This document shows, piece by piece, positions 25,257 through 33,389 of a stretch of 64,000 nucleotides of DNA (position 1 is its first letter; each line of letters opens with the position of its first letter). A model generated the notes under the pieces. The model was not told the origin of the DNA. It searched no databases and saw only the letters and a program-made list of their open reading frames with translations. The position numbers and the translations under genes were made by a program. Origin of the DNA: Bacteroidales bacterium (GTDB lineage: Bacteria; Bacteroidota; Bacteroidia; Bacteroidales; UBA932); assembly GCA_017437125.1 (NCBI GenBank), contig JAFSBV010000002.1, positions 19,495 through 83,494 of the forward strand, in the 5' to 3' direction.

Positions 25257-28037
25257 TTAGAATACTACAGAAAGGCCTAATGATACTGACTTCATGACAG
25301 GATAGCCTGTATTGAGGTTTTCAGCATCCATTGCAGGAATGTTGTCGAATGAAAGGAGATTCTGGCCCTGGACGAAAACCTTGGCATCAGAGATCTTCAC
25401 CTTCTGAAGAAGAGATGCAGGAAGCTTGTAATAAACTTCGCAGTCACGCATCTTGAGCCATCTTACGTTGCGATACCAGAGAGTAGAGTTCTGTGCATTG
25501 TTGGCAACGTTCGTTGTCGAAAGACGTGGATACAATGCATTGGCACCTGCTGTGTCGAAGCAATTGTCATAGTACTCCTGCGACATGTTCCTGTTGTCAG
25601 AGAGAGCACCCCAGACACCGTCAACATACTGGAGACTCTTGATCTGGTTGCCTGCACCCTGGAATACAGCATTGAATCCGAAACCCTTGTATTCAAGTCC
25701 GAGACTGAATGAGTAGTTGAGATTCGGGAATGCAGAACCGTATTCAAGAGCAACGTAGTCATTCTCGTTGATAACTCCGTCTTCGTTCACATCCTTATAC
25801 TTGATGTCACCGACCTTCACCTGACCGAACTCCTGAAGAGGACTGTTGTCGATATCCTCCTGACTCTCGAAGAATCCGAGAGCTACAAGACCGCGGGCAG
25901 CATCTGCCGGAGTACCGATTACAGAAAGGTTAGGATAAGCAGGTGTCTCGATCCATTCAAGGATCTCGTTCTTTGCATATGTTACGAAACCTGTAGCGTT
26001 CAGGTTGAGACCGTTTGCAAATGTCTTTGCATAGCGGAGTCCCATTTCAGCACCGTAGCTTGCTACAACACCCTTGTCATCGTATGAAGACTGAATACCC
26101 ACTACAGCCGAGTTCAATGAACCTGCGCTTACGAGGATATTGCGTCTCTGCTGATAGAATGCATCCACTACGAAATCGAGGCTGTTTGCAATCCTGATGT
26201 CAGTTCCGAGGTTTGCCTTATAAGCTGCCTCCTGTCTGAAATCAGTTGTAGGGAACTGTGTGAGGAATGCTCCCCAAGAGCTTGCGAAGTTCTGGCCATA
26301 GCAGAATTCGCCGTGTGATCCGTTCCATACCTCAAGCCACAATCCGTTTGCAGGAACATAGTCAGTATGCTGAATACCTGCAGAAGCACGGAGCTTGCCG
26401 TAGAATCCTGTTTCAGGATTGTTCGCATAGATCCATCCGAGAGCCAATGTAGGAGAGAACGCCCACTTTGCAGGATATGAACGGTTCGAACCGTTTGCCG
26501 CAAGCACGAGGTCAGCCATGAACTTGTCAGCATGATCATAATGAGCTGCAAGGTTCCAGTTCTGGCGATACCATGTATTGCTCTGACCGTCACGAACCTC
26601 ACTCTTCATATTATAATTAAGGTTAGCGGCGAGATTGTCACCGTTCCTGAACTGTGTTGCATATCTGAAGCCTGCGTTGAGAGTTCCTACACGCCACTGT
26701 GAATCTACCCAGTGACTGAACACGAGCTTGTCCTCGACAGTACCCATGACAGCTTCCGCCATCTGGCCGTTTGCATCATAATAGTTCCATCCGTACTGAT
26801 AGCCCTTTGTGCGGTTCTCGATAGTGTTGGAAGCATTGTCATATGATCCGCCTGCGTAGAACTTAAGTCCCTTTGCGATGAAATCAAGATCCTGCTCCAA
26901 AGTGATGTCGGCCCATATCTGACGCTGGTGAGTCTTTGAGAAACCGGTTCCTGATGCCTTTGCAAGCAGGTTATAGTCTCCGTATGTCTGGCTTCCGCCC
27001 CATACACCGCCCTGCGTCTTGATAGGGAATGCCAATGCAGGAACCTTGTAAAGATGCCACCATGCATCGTTTGAATTGATGTTAGGAACACCGTTTGTCT
27101 CCATGAAGATCGCAAGGATGTTGGTCTTCACTCTGGTTGTCTTGGTAACCTGGAAATCCACATTCGTACGGATATTAGCCTTAGAATACTTGAGCTGCGA
27201 GTTCCAGTCACCCTGGTCAGGATGAGCATAGAGTCCGCGTGCATCGGTATAATCAAGCTGAGAGTAGTACTGGACATTGTCTGTACCTCCGTACATAGAG
27301 ACATAGGCATTTGTCTCGTTAGCTGTGTTCTTGAAGACCTCATCCTTCCAGTTCACGTTCGGATATACGAAAGGATCGCTTCCGTCAAGGAACTTCTGGA
27401 GTTCAGTCTCGCTGTACATAGGAGCATTGCCGTCGTTCACTCTCGCTGTATTGAGAGCATTGGCATAATCATATGCGCTTACCATAGGAGCGAAATTAGG
27501 ATCGAACTGGATCTTGCGTGAAGCACCGGCCTTGAAGTTGTAGCCGCTGCCTGAAGTTCCGCGCTTGGTCTTCACAAGAAGAGCACCGTTCACAGCCTCA
27601 TGGCCATAGAGAGCCACAGCTGCGGCATCCTTGAGAACTGTCACGCTCTCAACTTCTTCAACTGTAAGTCTGTCGATAGGACGTTCCACACCATCCACAA
27701 GGATAAGGATGTCACGTTCACCTGAAGTCTGGACTCCACGGATATTGAAGGAAGCACCTCTGCCCTCTTCACCCTTGAAGCCGGTATTCTGAACGGCTGT
27801 AAGACCGAGCAGCTTGCCATAAAGCGCATCAGAAAGGCTGATGGCGGAAGTTCTGGCGAGCTCCTCAGCGGTGATGGTATAAGTCGCCGCTGTAGTAAGG
27901 AATTCCGAGCTCTCTGTGCCATAGCCCAGGTCCACTGTCTGCGACTTCTTGTCGCCGAGTTCTATCTGGGCTTTAGCTGTCATAGGAGCCAAGCAGAATC
28001 CTAACAAGCTAAATATAAATATATTACGTAATTTCAT
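25257..28037 (-). CDS. susC: SusC-like TonB-dependent receptor lacking the N-terminal regulatory domain
   Basis: A 926-residue outer-membrane protein. The signal peptide (MKLRNIFIFSLLGFCLAPMTAKA) is followed almost at once by the plug domain: ITAEELARTSAISLSDALYGKLLGL, GASFNIRGVQTSGERDILILVDGVERP, and VEEVESVTVLKDAAAVALYG. The carboxypeptidase-regulatory-like domain that most SusC proteins carry is missing, which explains its short length compared with the other SusC at 30105. The C-terminus is a 22-strand-type barrel ending in VSLGLSVVF. It imports oligosaccharides with its SusD partner downstream. The role in mannan uptake is inferred from the locus. Confidence 0.92.
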   Translation of the reverse strand: MKLRNIFIFSLLGFCLAPMTAKAQIELGDKKSQTVDLGYGTESSEFLTTAATYTITAEELARTSAISLSDALYGKLLGLTAVQNTGFKGEEGRGASFNIRGVQTSGERDILILVDGVERPIDRLTVEEVESVTVLKDAAAVALYGHEAVNGALLVKTKRGTSGSGYNFKAGASRKIQFDPNFAPMVSAYDYANALNTARVNDGNAPMYSETELQKFLDGSDPFVYPNVNWKDEVFKNTANETNAYVSMYGGTDNVQYYSQLDYTDARGLYAHPDQGDWNSQLKYSKANIRTNVDFQVTKTTRVKTNILAIFMETNGVPNINSNDAWWHLYKVPALAFPIKTQGGVWGGSQTYGDYNLLAKASGTGFSKTHQRQIWADITLEQDLDFIAKGLKFYAGGSYDNASNTIENRTKGYQYGWNYYDANGQMAEAVMGTVEDKLVFSHWVDSQWRVGTLNAGFRYATQFRNGDNLAANLNYNMKSEVRDGQSNTWYRQNWNLAAHYDHADKFMADLVLAANGSNRSYPAKWAFSPTLALGWIYANNPETGFYGKLRASAGIQHTDYVPANGLWLEVWNGSHGEFCYGQNFASSWGAFLTQFPTTDFRQEAAYKANLGTDIRIANSLDFVVDAFYQQRRNILVSAGSLNSAVVGIQSSYDDKGVVASYGAEMGLRYAKTFANGLNLNATGFVTYAKNEILEWIETPAYPNLSVIGTPADAARGLVALGFFESQEDIDNSPLQEFGQVKVGDIKYKDVNEDGVINENDYVALEYGSAFPNLNYSFSLGLEYKGFGFNAVFQGAGNQIKSLQYVDGVWGALSDNRNMSQEYYDNCFDTAGANALYPRLSTTNVANNAQNSTLWYRNVRWLKMRDCEVYYKLPASLLQKVKISDAKVFVQGQNLLSFDNIPAMDAENLNTGYPVMKSVSLGLSVVF

Positions 28038-28055
28038 AATAGTTATTTCTAATTG

Positions 28056-30092
28056 TTACCAACCAGGATTCTGTGTAAGTCCATAACCCTTCTGAATCTC
28101 GATACGTGAAACAGGGTCAAGATACCACTTGTTTGTCCAGTAGCCTTCATCCCACCAGCGACGTGCACCAACTGTGATGGCTGGCTTCTCATACTCGAAC
28201 TTAGGCCAAGGAGTATTTGGATCCCAACGCTGGTCACCACCTGTCATACGGTTACCATTCTCATCGAGACGATATACTCTGATCTCGTGAAGAGTCTTGG
28301 TGAAGAGGTCCTGACGTTTGCGGCGTATCATGTCATAAACACGGTCACCGCACTCTGCTCCGATCTCACAGTTTCTTTCACGAAGAATCTCATTGATGAG
28401 GTTCTCCTTGTTGGTAGTAAGATTCAGTTCCGGATTCATCTGCTCGAGACGACCAAGACCTACGCGGCTACGTACCACATGGAGCTGATCAAGAGCACCC
28501 TGAAGGTTTCCGGTTTCAGCAAGAGCCTCTGCATAAATGAGATACATCTCGGCAAGACGTATATAAGATACGCCGATGAACTCGTCATCCATCTTTCCGC
28601 CTGAATAGTCGAGGAGCCACTTGAACTTTCTGTAGTGTGTCGCTGCGTCTGCAGAGAGGTCACCGAAGTTACCTGCATCATTAGCCATTGCGCCATCTAC
28701 CCATGTATCGATATATTTGAAGCCATTGTAATCACCGACTACGCCTGATGGGAAATCCTTCCTTGGAACAGTGATAGTCTCATAAAGACGAGGGTCACGA
28801 TCAGCGAAGATGTCGATTCCTTCAGGATTCTTTCCGGCACCATAGATATCTTCATATGGGAAGTTGGTACCGTCAGCCATACCGAAGCACTCCATAAGCT
28901 CGTTGGTAGGAACTGCTCCACCCTGACGGAGACAGTCGATGGCGAAGCCTCTCCAGCCCCAGCCCCAGCCGTTCTCAGTGATCTGTCCGTCAGAACCTGA
29001 ACTTGACATCCACTGTGTAGGATGTGCATCGAAGAGCTTCTCATGGTTGTTCGCATCATTGCGGTATCTGTAAGCTCTGCGGTAAGCCATACGGTAGCCA
29101 CCCTCATCCTGAGTAGCAGGCTGGATCAGCTGATAATAATTACCGTTAGCCGCATTGTCCTTGAAGAAATCTTCACAATACTGGAGACAGCGGTTCCAGA
29201 GTGTAGGATCCTTCTTTCCGAACCATACATGCTCGATATTTGTGAATTCAGTGACCTTGAGAGGAGAATAATCCATATAAGGCTCACTGCTGTTGAACAA
29301 AGGAGAAGCAGCAAACATCCATACCTTAGCGCGGAGAGCACGTGCAGATGCGCGTGTCAGACGACCTGACCACTGGCCCTGATCGGCATCAGGAAGATTC
29401 CAGATGAATCCTGGCTCCTCGATCGCGCATACGATAAGAGAGTCGATGAACTCGACTGTCTCCATTGCGGTAGCACGTCCGTCCTCGAAGTTCTCACCTA
29501 CAGCGTAAGCCTTTCTTGCAAGGCAAAGACCTCCGAAGTTACGGAAAGCGTCGAAATAACGGCTTGCCATGATGGTATAAGCCTCACCACGGAGACGGCT
29601 CTTCTCATCATCAGACATGTCAGGAACCCTGTCGATGTTCTCGATGATCTGCCAGCATTTACGTACTGTTTCATAGATGGATACGCGTCCGCCGGAATCA
29701 GAGTTGAGACCGCCGGTCTTGGTCGAATAAGAGAATTTACCCTGATAGTTACCGTTCTCGGTATCCTGGGCATCCTCGGTAAGCGCTCCCGGATAGTAGC
29801 TCTGGATAGGGCCACCCCAGGTGCAGTAGCAGTGATAAGAGTCTGAAAGGGCGTCGATAGGCGCTCCGTTCATCATATTTCCGGAAGTATATGTGCAGTA
29901 GATCTGTCCGTATGCGCTCCAAAGGAAGTTACGTGTATATTCAGCACTCGAAAATACAGTATCTATATTGACATCCACTCCTGGAGCCTTCTCGAGAAAG
30001 GCATCTCCGACAGCGAGTTTCTCGACACATGAAGTGCTGAAGAATGCTGCACAAATACCCAGAACCAGTATATTATTCAATATCTTTTTCAT
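28056..30092 (-). CDS. susD: SusD-like glycan-binding lipoprotein (first pair)
   Basis: A 678-residue RagB/SusD lipoprotein (Cys22 in FFSTSCVEK), longer than the other SusD. Family segments: SRLRGEAYTIMASRYFDAFRNFGG, ASARALRAKVWMFAASPLFN, YIRLAEMYLIYAEALAETGN, RERNCEIGAECGDRVYDMIRRKR, and the end IQKGYGLTQNPGW. Low similarity to the SusD at 23566 beyond family motifs suggests that the two pairs are not a recent duplication. It follows its SusC by 12 bp. It probably binds longer or differently decorated mannan chains; that is inference. Confidence 0.92.
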   Translation of the reverse strand: MKKILNNILVLGICAAFFSTSCVEKLAVGDAFLEKAPGVDVNIDTVFSSAEYTRNFLWSAYGQIYCTYTSGNMMNGAPIDALSDSYHCYCTWGGPIQSYYPGALTEDAQDTENGNYQGKFSYSTKTGGLNSDSGGRVSIYETVRKCWQIIENIDRVPDMSDDEKSRLRGEAYTIMASRYFDAFRNFGGLCLARKAYAVGENFEDGRATAMETVEFIDSLIVCAIEEPGFIWNLPDADQGQWSGRLTRASARALRAKVWMFAASPLFNSSEPYMDYSPLKVTEFTNIEHVWFGKKDPTLWNRCLQYCEDFFKDNAANGNYYQLIQPATQDEGGYRMAYRRAYRYRNDANNHEKLFDAHPTQWMSSSGSDGQITENGWGWGWRGFAIDCLRQGGAVPTNELMECFGMADGTNFPYEDIYGAGKNPEGIDIFADRDPRLYETITVPRKDFPSGVVGDYNGFKYIDTWVDGAMANDAGNFGDLSADAATHYRKFKWLLDYSGGKMDDEFIGVSYIRLAEMYLIYAEALAETGNLQGALDQLHVVRSRVGLGRLEQMNPELNLTTNKENLINEILRERNCEIGAECGDRVYDMIRRKRQDLFTKTLHEIRVYRLDENGNRMTGGDQRWDPNTPWPKFEYEKPAITVGARRWWDEGYWTNKWYLDPVSRIEIQKGYGLTQNPGW

Positions 30093-30104
30093 TTCGTATA
30101 GCGA

Positions 30105-33100
30105 TTAGAAGTTAAACTGTGCTCCGATGTTGAAGAGACGTGTCATCGGATAGCGCACACCATAGTCAAGTCCTGAACCTGGAGCTTCAGGGTCATTACC
30201 CTTGAAGTCCGCGAAAGTGAGAAGGTTGTTTCCGGAAGCATATACCCTTATATAATTAAAGAATGCATCCTTCTTCTTAGGAGTGATTGTATAACCAAGC
30301 TCGACATTCTTGAGACGTACATACTTCGAATTGATCACCCAAGCCTGTGAATCACGGTTGTTGTGAACTCGGTTGGTGAATGAAATACGAGGCAGGATTG
30401 CATCCGGATTGTCCTCTGTCCATGAGTTGTCCGCAACCCACTGAGTGAGTGCTGAAGTGTTGGTAGAACCGAACTGGTCACGGAAATATCCGTTCAGCTG
30501 ACGGCTTACATGGTCAGCACCGATCCAAAGCATTGTAAAGTCGAGACCCTTCCACTGGAAATTGAAGTTCACAGAATATGTGATCTCAGGGTTGTCAGTA
30601 TAACCGAGAGGCTTCTGGTCGTTCTGGTCAACGATGCCGTCACCGTTCAGGTCAACATATACAGCATCACCATACTTGAGCTCGATGTTCTGGTTCGGCA
30701 TCTCTGTGCCGTAAACCTCTTTATATCGCTCCTCTGTACCTGGCTGGTAGAACTCAAAGAGATCGTATCCGAAACGCTGTCCTACAGGAAGTCCTGTACG
30801 GCTCAGATATTCATACATAGGCGGTACCTCGAGCATCTCGATGACCTTGTTTCTTGCAAATGCGAAGTTTGGTGAAATCGAATAACGGAAATCTCCGAAC
30901 TTCTGCTCCCAGTTCAATGTGACCTCGACACCATGATTCTTCACGCGGCCCTCGTTCACATAGCTTGAAGGAAGAGAAGTCACTGCTGACAGAGTCGAAG
31001 CATTTGACACGAGGATGTCCTTACGGTCCTCCCAGAAGACGTCAACATAAGCATGGAGCTTGTCCTGGAAGAATCCTGCATCCACACCGAGGTTGATCTT
31101 GGTAGCTGTTTCCCATGTAACGTTAGGGTTACCTGCCGTAAGCTCCTTGACAGCCTGAAGCCAGTTTCCGTTTGTACCGAAGTTGGTACCACGGTCCTGA
31201 GGGTTCACTGTCATCGAACCTGTATAGAACTGCCATGCACCAGGGAGATAGAGGAAACGTGCGCCGTTAGTGCTGTCGTTACCTACGAGACCGTAAGATG
31301 CACGGAACTTCAGGTAGCTTACAGTATTCTTTATTGGCTCCCACCACTTCTCCTGAGAAGGGATCCAACCCAATGATACTGAAGGGAAGAGACCGTAGCG
31401 GTGACCAGGAGCGAAGTTCTCTGAACCGTTGTAACCGATATTGAGGTCGAGGAGATACTTGGTGTCATAGTCATATGTCACACGGCCTACGAGACCGACA
31501 TATCCCTTTGGAATAGACTGATAAAGGCTGTTGTCAGAGTCCCATGGATAGTAAGTCTTGCTCTGATTGTAGAGGAGGAGACCGCCAACATTGTGCTTGC
31601 CGAATCTGCGGGCATAGTTGAGACTTGCCTCGGCATACCAGTTACGGTTACCCCATTTTGCCTCGCTGTAAGGAATAGGCCATGTAACGTTTTCCTTACG
31701 GAGAACTTCCTTTCCGCCTACAAGAGTAGCGACATATGTCACACCTGTACCATAACCGTTCTGACGGTTCTTGCGGGCTGTATATTCAGAGTTGTATGAA
31801 CCTTTTACCTTGAAATCGAGACCCTTTGTCAGGAAGCTGAGATCCAGCTTGTACTGAAGGTCGAAGTTGAGGACGTTTGTGCTCTCGTCAACATAACCGA
31901 GGTTATAATAATTCGAGAGTGCCGAACGGTCGAATGGTCCTACGATGTTAGGGTCTGAAACTATATGACGTCCGTCTTCATCGATACCTGCTCCTGCATA
32001 AGGTGTAGCACCCTGGAGATAACGGAAGAGGAAGCCCTCTCCGCCACCCATTGTGGTACGGCCCTGCATACGTCCACCGAGAGTGATGGAAAGCTGGCTG
32101 TATTTCGAAACGTCGATATCGAGGTTAGCACGATAGTTAAGACGCTGATAATCAAATGTCTCGTTCTTATTGTTCGAGAAAGTCTTGAAGAGAGAGTTCT
32201 GGTTGAGGATACCGGCTGAAACGAAGTAGCGCACCTTCTCGGTACCGCCTGATACGTTCACGTTTGCCTGCTCCTGCCAGGCAGCGTCCTTCATTATATA
32301 ATCGATCCAGTCCATGCTTGGGAAGGTCTGAGGCATGTCTCCTGTACGGAAATGCTCCATGACCTCCTGGCTGAAACGGATACCGTGATCAGCATATGGA
32401 GTGTAATCGGCAATGTTTACGGAACCTGGCCACTGGCTCATTGGAAGAGCATCGGTAATGGCTGTATAGTTCCACATCTGGCCATACTGGTATGAATCTG
32501 TGAAATCGATGAACTTCGCGATGGTCTGCATTGCCGCGCTTGCAGATGCGGTTACCGATGCCTTACCTACCTCACCACGCTTTGTGGTAACGAGGATTAC
32601 ACCATTGGCACCACGCACACCGAATACGGCTGTTGCAGATGCGTCCTTGAGGACTGAGATACTTTCGATTTCGTTAGGGTCGAGCTGTGAGAACGGACGC
32701 TCCACACCGTCAACCAACACGAGTGGCTCGGCACTGTTGAGGGATCCGACACCACGGATTCTGATGACCGGTTCATCGGCACCAGGCATACCGGAAGGCT
32801 GGACTGCAGAAACGCCAGGGAGGTTACCCTGAAGTGCATTCGCAACGTTTGCCACCGGCGATTTCATAAGTGTCTCACCACCTACGGCAGTGACAGCACC
32901 TGTAATGGTCACCTTGTTCTGCTGACCATAAGCGATCACAACAGACTCGTCGATCAGTCTTGAGTCAGGCACCATGGTCACGTCAAGACGCTGGCCGGTA
33001 ACCTGTATCTGCTGTGTTACATAACCTACGCAAGAAAACTCGAGCGTAGCACCCTCGGGAACAGACAGAACATAGTTTCCGTCCAGGTCAGTGACTGTAC

Positions 33101-33266
33101 CCTGTGTGGTTCCTTGTATTAACACACCGGCACCGATCAAGCCTTCCCCAAGTTCATCCAGAACCCTACCTTGCACGCGCAGGTTCTGAGCGAAAGAGTG
33201 TCCGGACGGCAGGAGCAGAAGCGCCATGAGTCCGAACAGATGAATTAGCATTTTCCTTTTCATCAT
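30105..33266 (-). CDS. susC: SusC-like TonB-dependent receptor (first pair)
   Basis: A 1053-residue outer-membrane protein and the first gene of the long mannan operon. Signal peptide, then a carboxypeptidase-regulatory-like domain (about residues 28-105, VQGRVLDELGEGLIGAGVLIQGT), then the plug with the RagA/SusC motifs GVSAVQPSGMPG, IRIRGVGSLNSAEPLVLVDGVERP and SISVLKDASATAVFGVRGANGVILVTTKRG, and a large barrel ending in RLFNIGAQFNF. It exports no activity of its own but imports oligosaccharides with SusD and TonB energy. The start could be either Met of MMKRK. Upstream is a 123-bp gap with an AT-rich palindrome. Confidence 0.94.
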   Translation of the reverse strand: MMKRKMLIHLFGLMALLLLPSGHSFAQNLRVQGRVLDELGEGLIGAGVLIQGTTQGTVTDLDGNYVLSVPEGATLEFSCVGYVTQQIQVTGQRLDVTMVPDSRLIDESVVIAYGQQNKVTITGAVTAVGGETLMKSPVANVANALQGNLPGVSAVQPSGMPGADEPVIRIRGVGSLNSAEPLVLVDGVERPFSQLDPNEIESISVLKDASATAVFGVRGANGVILVTTKRGEVGKASVTASASAAMQTIAKFIDFTDSYQYGQMWNYTAITDALPMSQWPGSVNIADYTPYADHGIRFSQEVMEHFRTGDMPQTFPSMDWIDYIMKDAAWQEQANVNVSGGTEKVRYFVSAGILNQNSLFKTFSNNKNETFDYQRLNYRANLDIDVSKYSQLSITLGGRMQGRTTMGGGEGFLFRYLQGATPYAGAGIDEDGRHIVSDPNIVGPFDRSALSNYYNLGYVDESTNVLNFDLQYKLDLSFLTKGLDFKVKGSYNSEYTARKNRQNGYGTGVTYVATLVGGKEVLRKENVTWPIPYSEAKWGNRNWYAEASLNYARRFGKHNVGGLLLYNQSKTYYPWDSDNSLYQSIPKGYVGLVGRVTYDYDTKYLLDLNIGYNGSENFAPGHRYGLFPSVSLGWIPSQEKWWEPIKNTVSYLKFRASYGLVGNDSTNGARFLYLPGAWQFYTGSMTVNPQDRGTNFGTNGNWLQAVKELTAGNPNVTWETATKINLGVDAGFFQDKLHAYVDVFWEDRKDILVSNASTLSAVTSLPSSYVNEGRVKNHGVEVTLNWEQKFGDFRYSISPNFAFARNKVIEMLEVPPMYEYLSRTGLPVGQRFGYDLFEFYQPGTEERYKEVYGTEMPNQNIELKYGDAVYVDLNGDGIVDQNDQKPLGYTDNPEITYSVNFNFQWKGLDFTMLWIGADHVSRQLNGYFRDQFGSTNTSALTQWVADNSWTEDNPDAILPRISFTNRVHNNRDSQAWVINSKYVRLKNVELGYTITPKKKDAFFNYIRVYASGNNLLTFADFKGNDPEAPGSGLDYGVRYPMTRLFNIGAQFNF

Positions 33267-33308
33267 GATTAGGGTTAATTCAATTGTTATTAGTTAATTA
33301 GTGATTGT

Positions 33309-33324
33309 TTCAATTTTAATTGAA
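33309..33324 (-). promoter_or_regulatory. 16-bp palindrome upstream of the mannan operon
   Basis: TTCAATT and AATTGAA are separated by 2 nt, about 43 bp upstream of the first SusC start in an AT-rich gap. No convincing TAnnTTTG box is visible in this gap; the nearest string on the transcribed strand is TAAAATTG, which overlaps the palindrome. It may be an operator or an activator site. It may equally be a chance feature of AT-rich DNA. Confidence 0.35.
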
Positions 33325-33389
33325 GTTTGTCCGGGAAAATACGGATTCTTAAGGCGGGGACTTTTTCATAGCATTCAAATTCAGGTTGT

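Noticed and set aside
33267-33389. Standard TAnnTTTG promoter upstream of the first SusC gene
   Set aside because: Only partial matches are present (TAAAATTG, TGAATTTG) and none has a TTTG at the right spacing, so I list only the palindrome.
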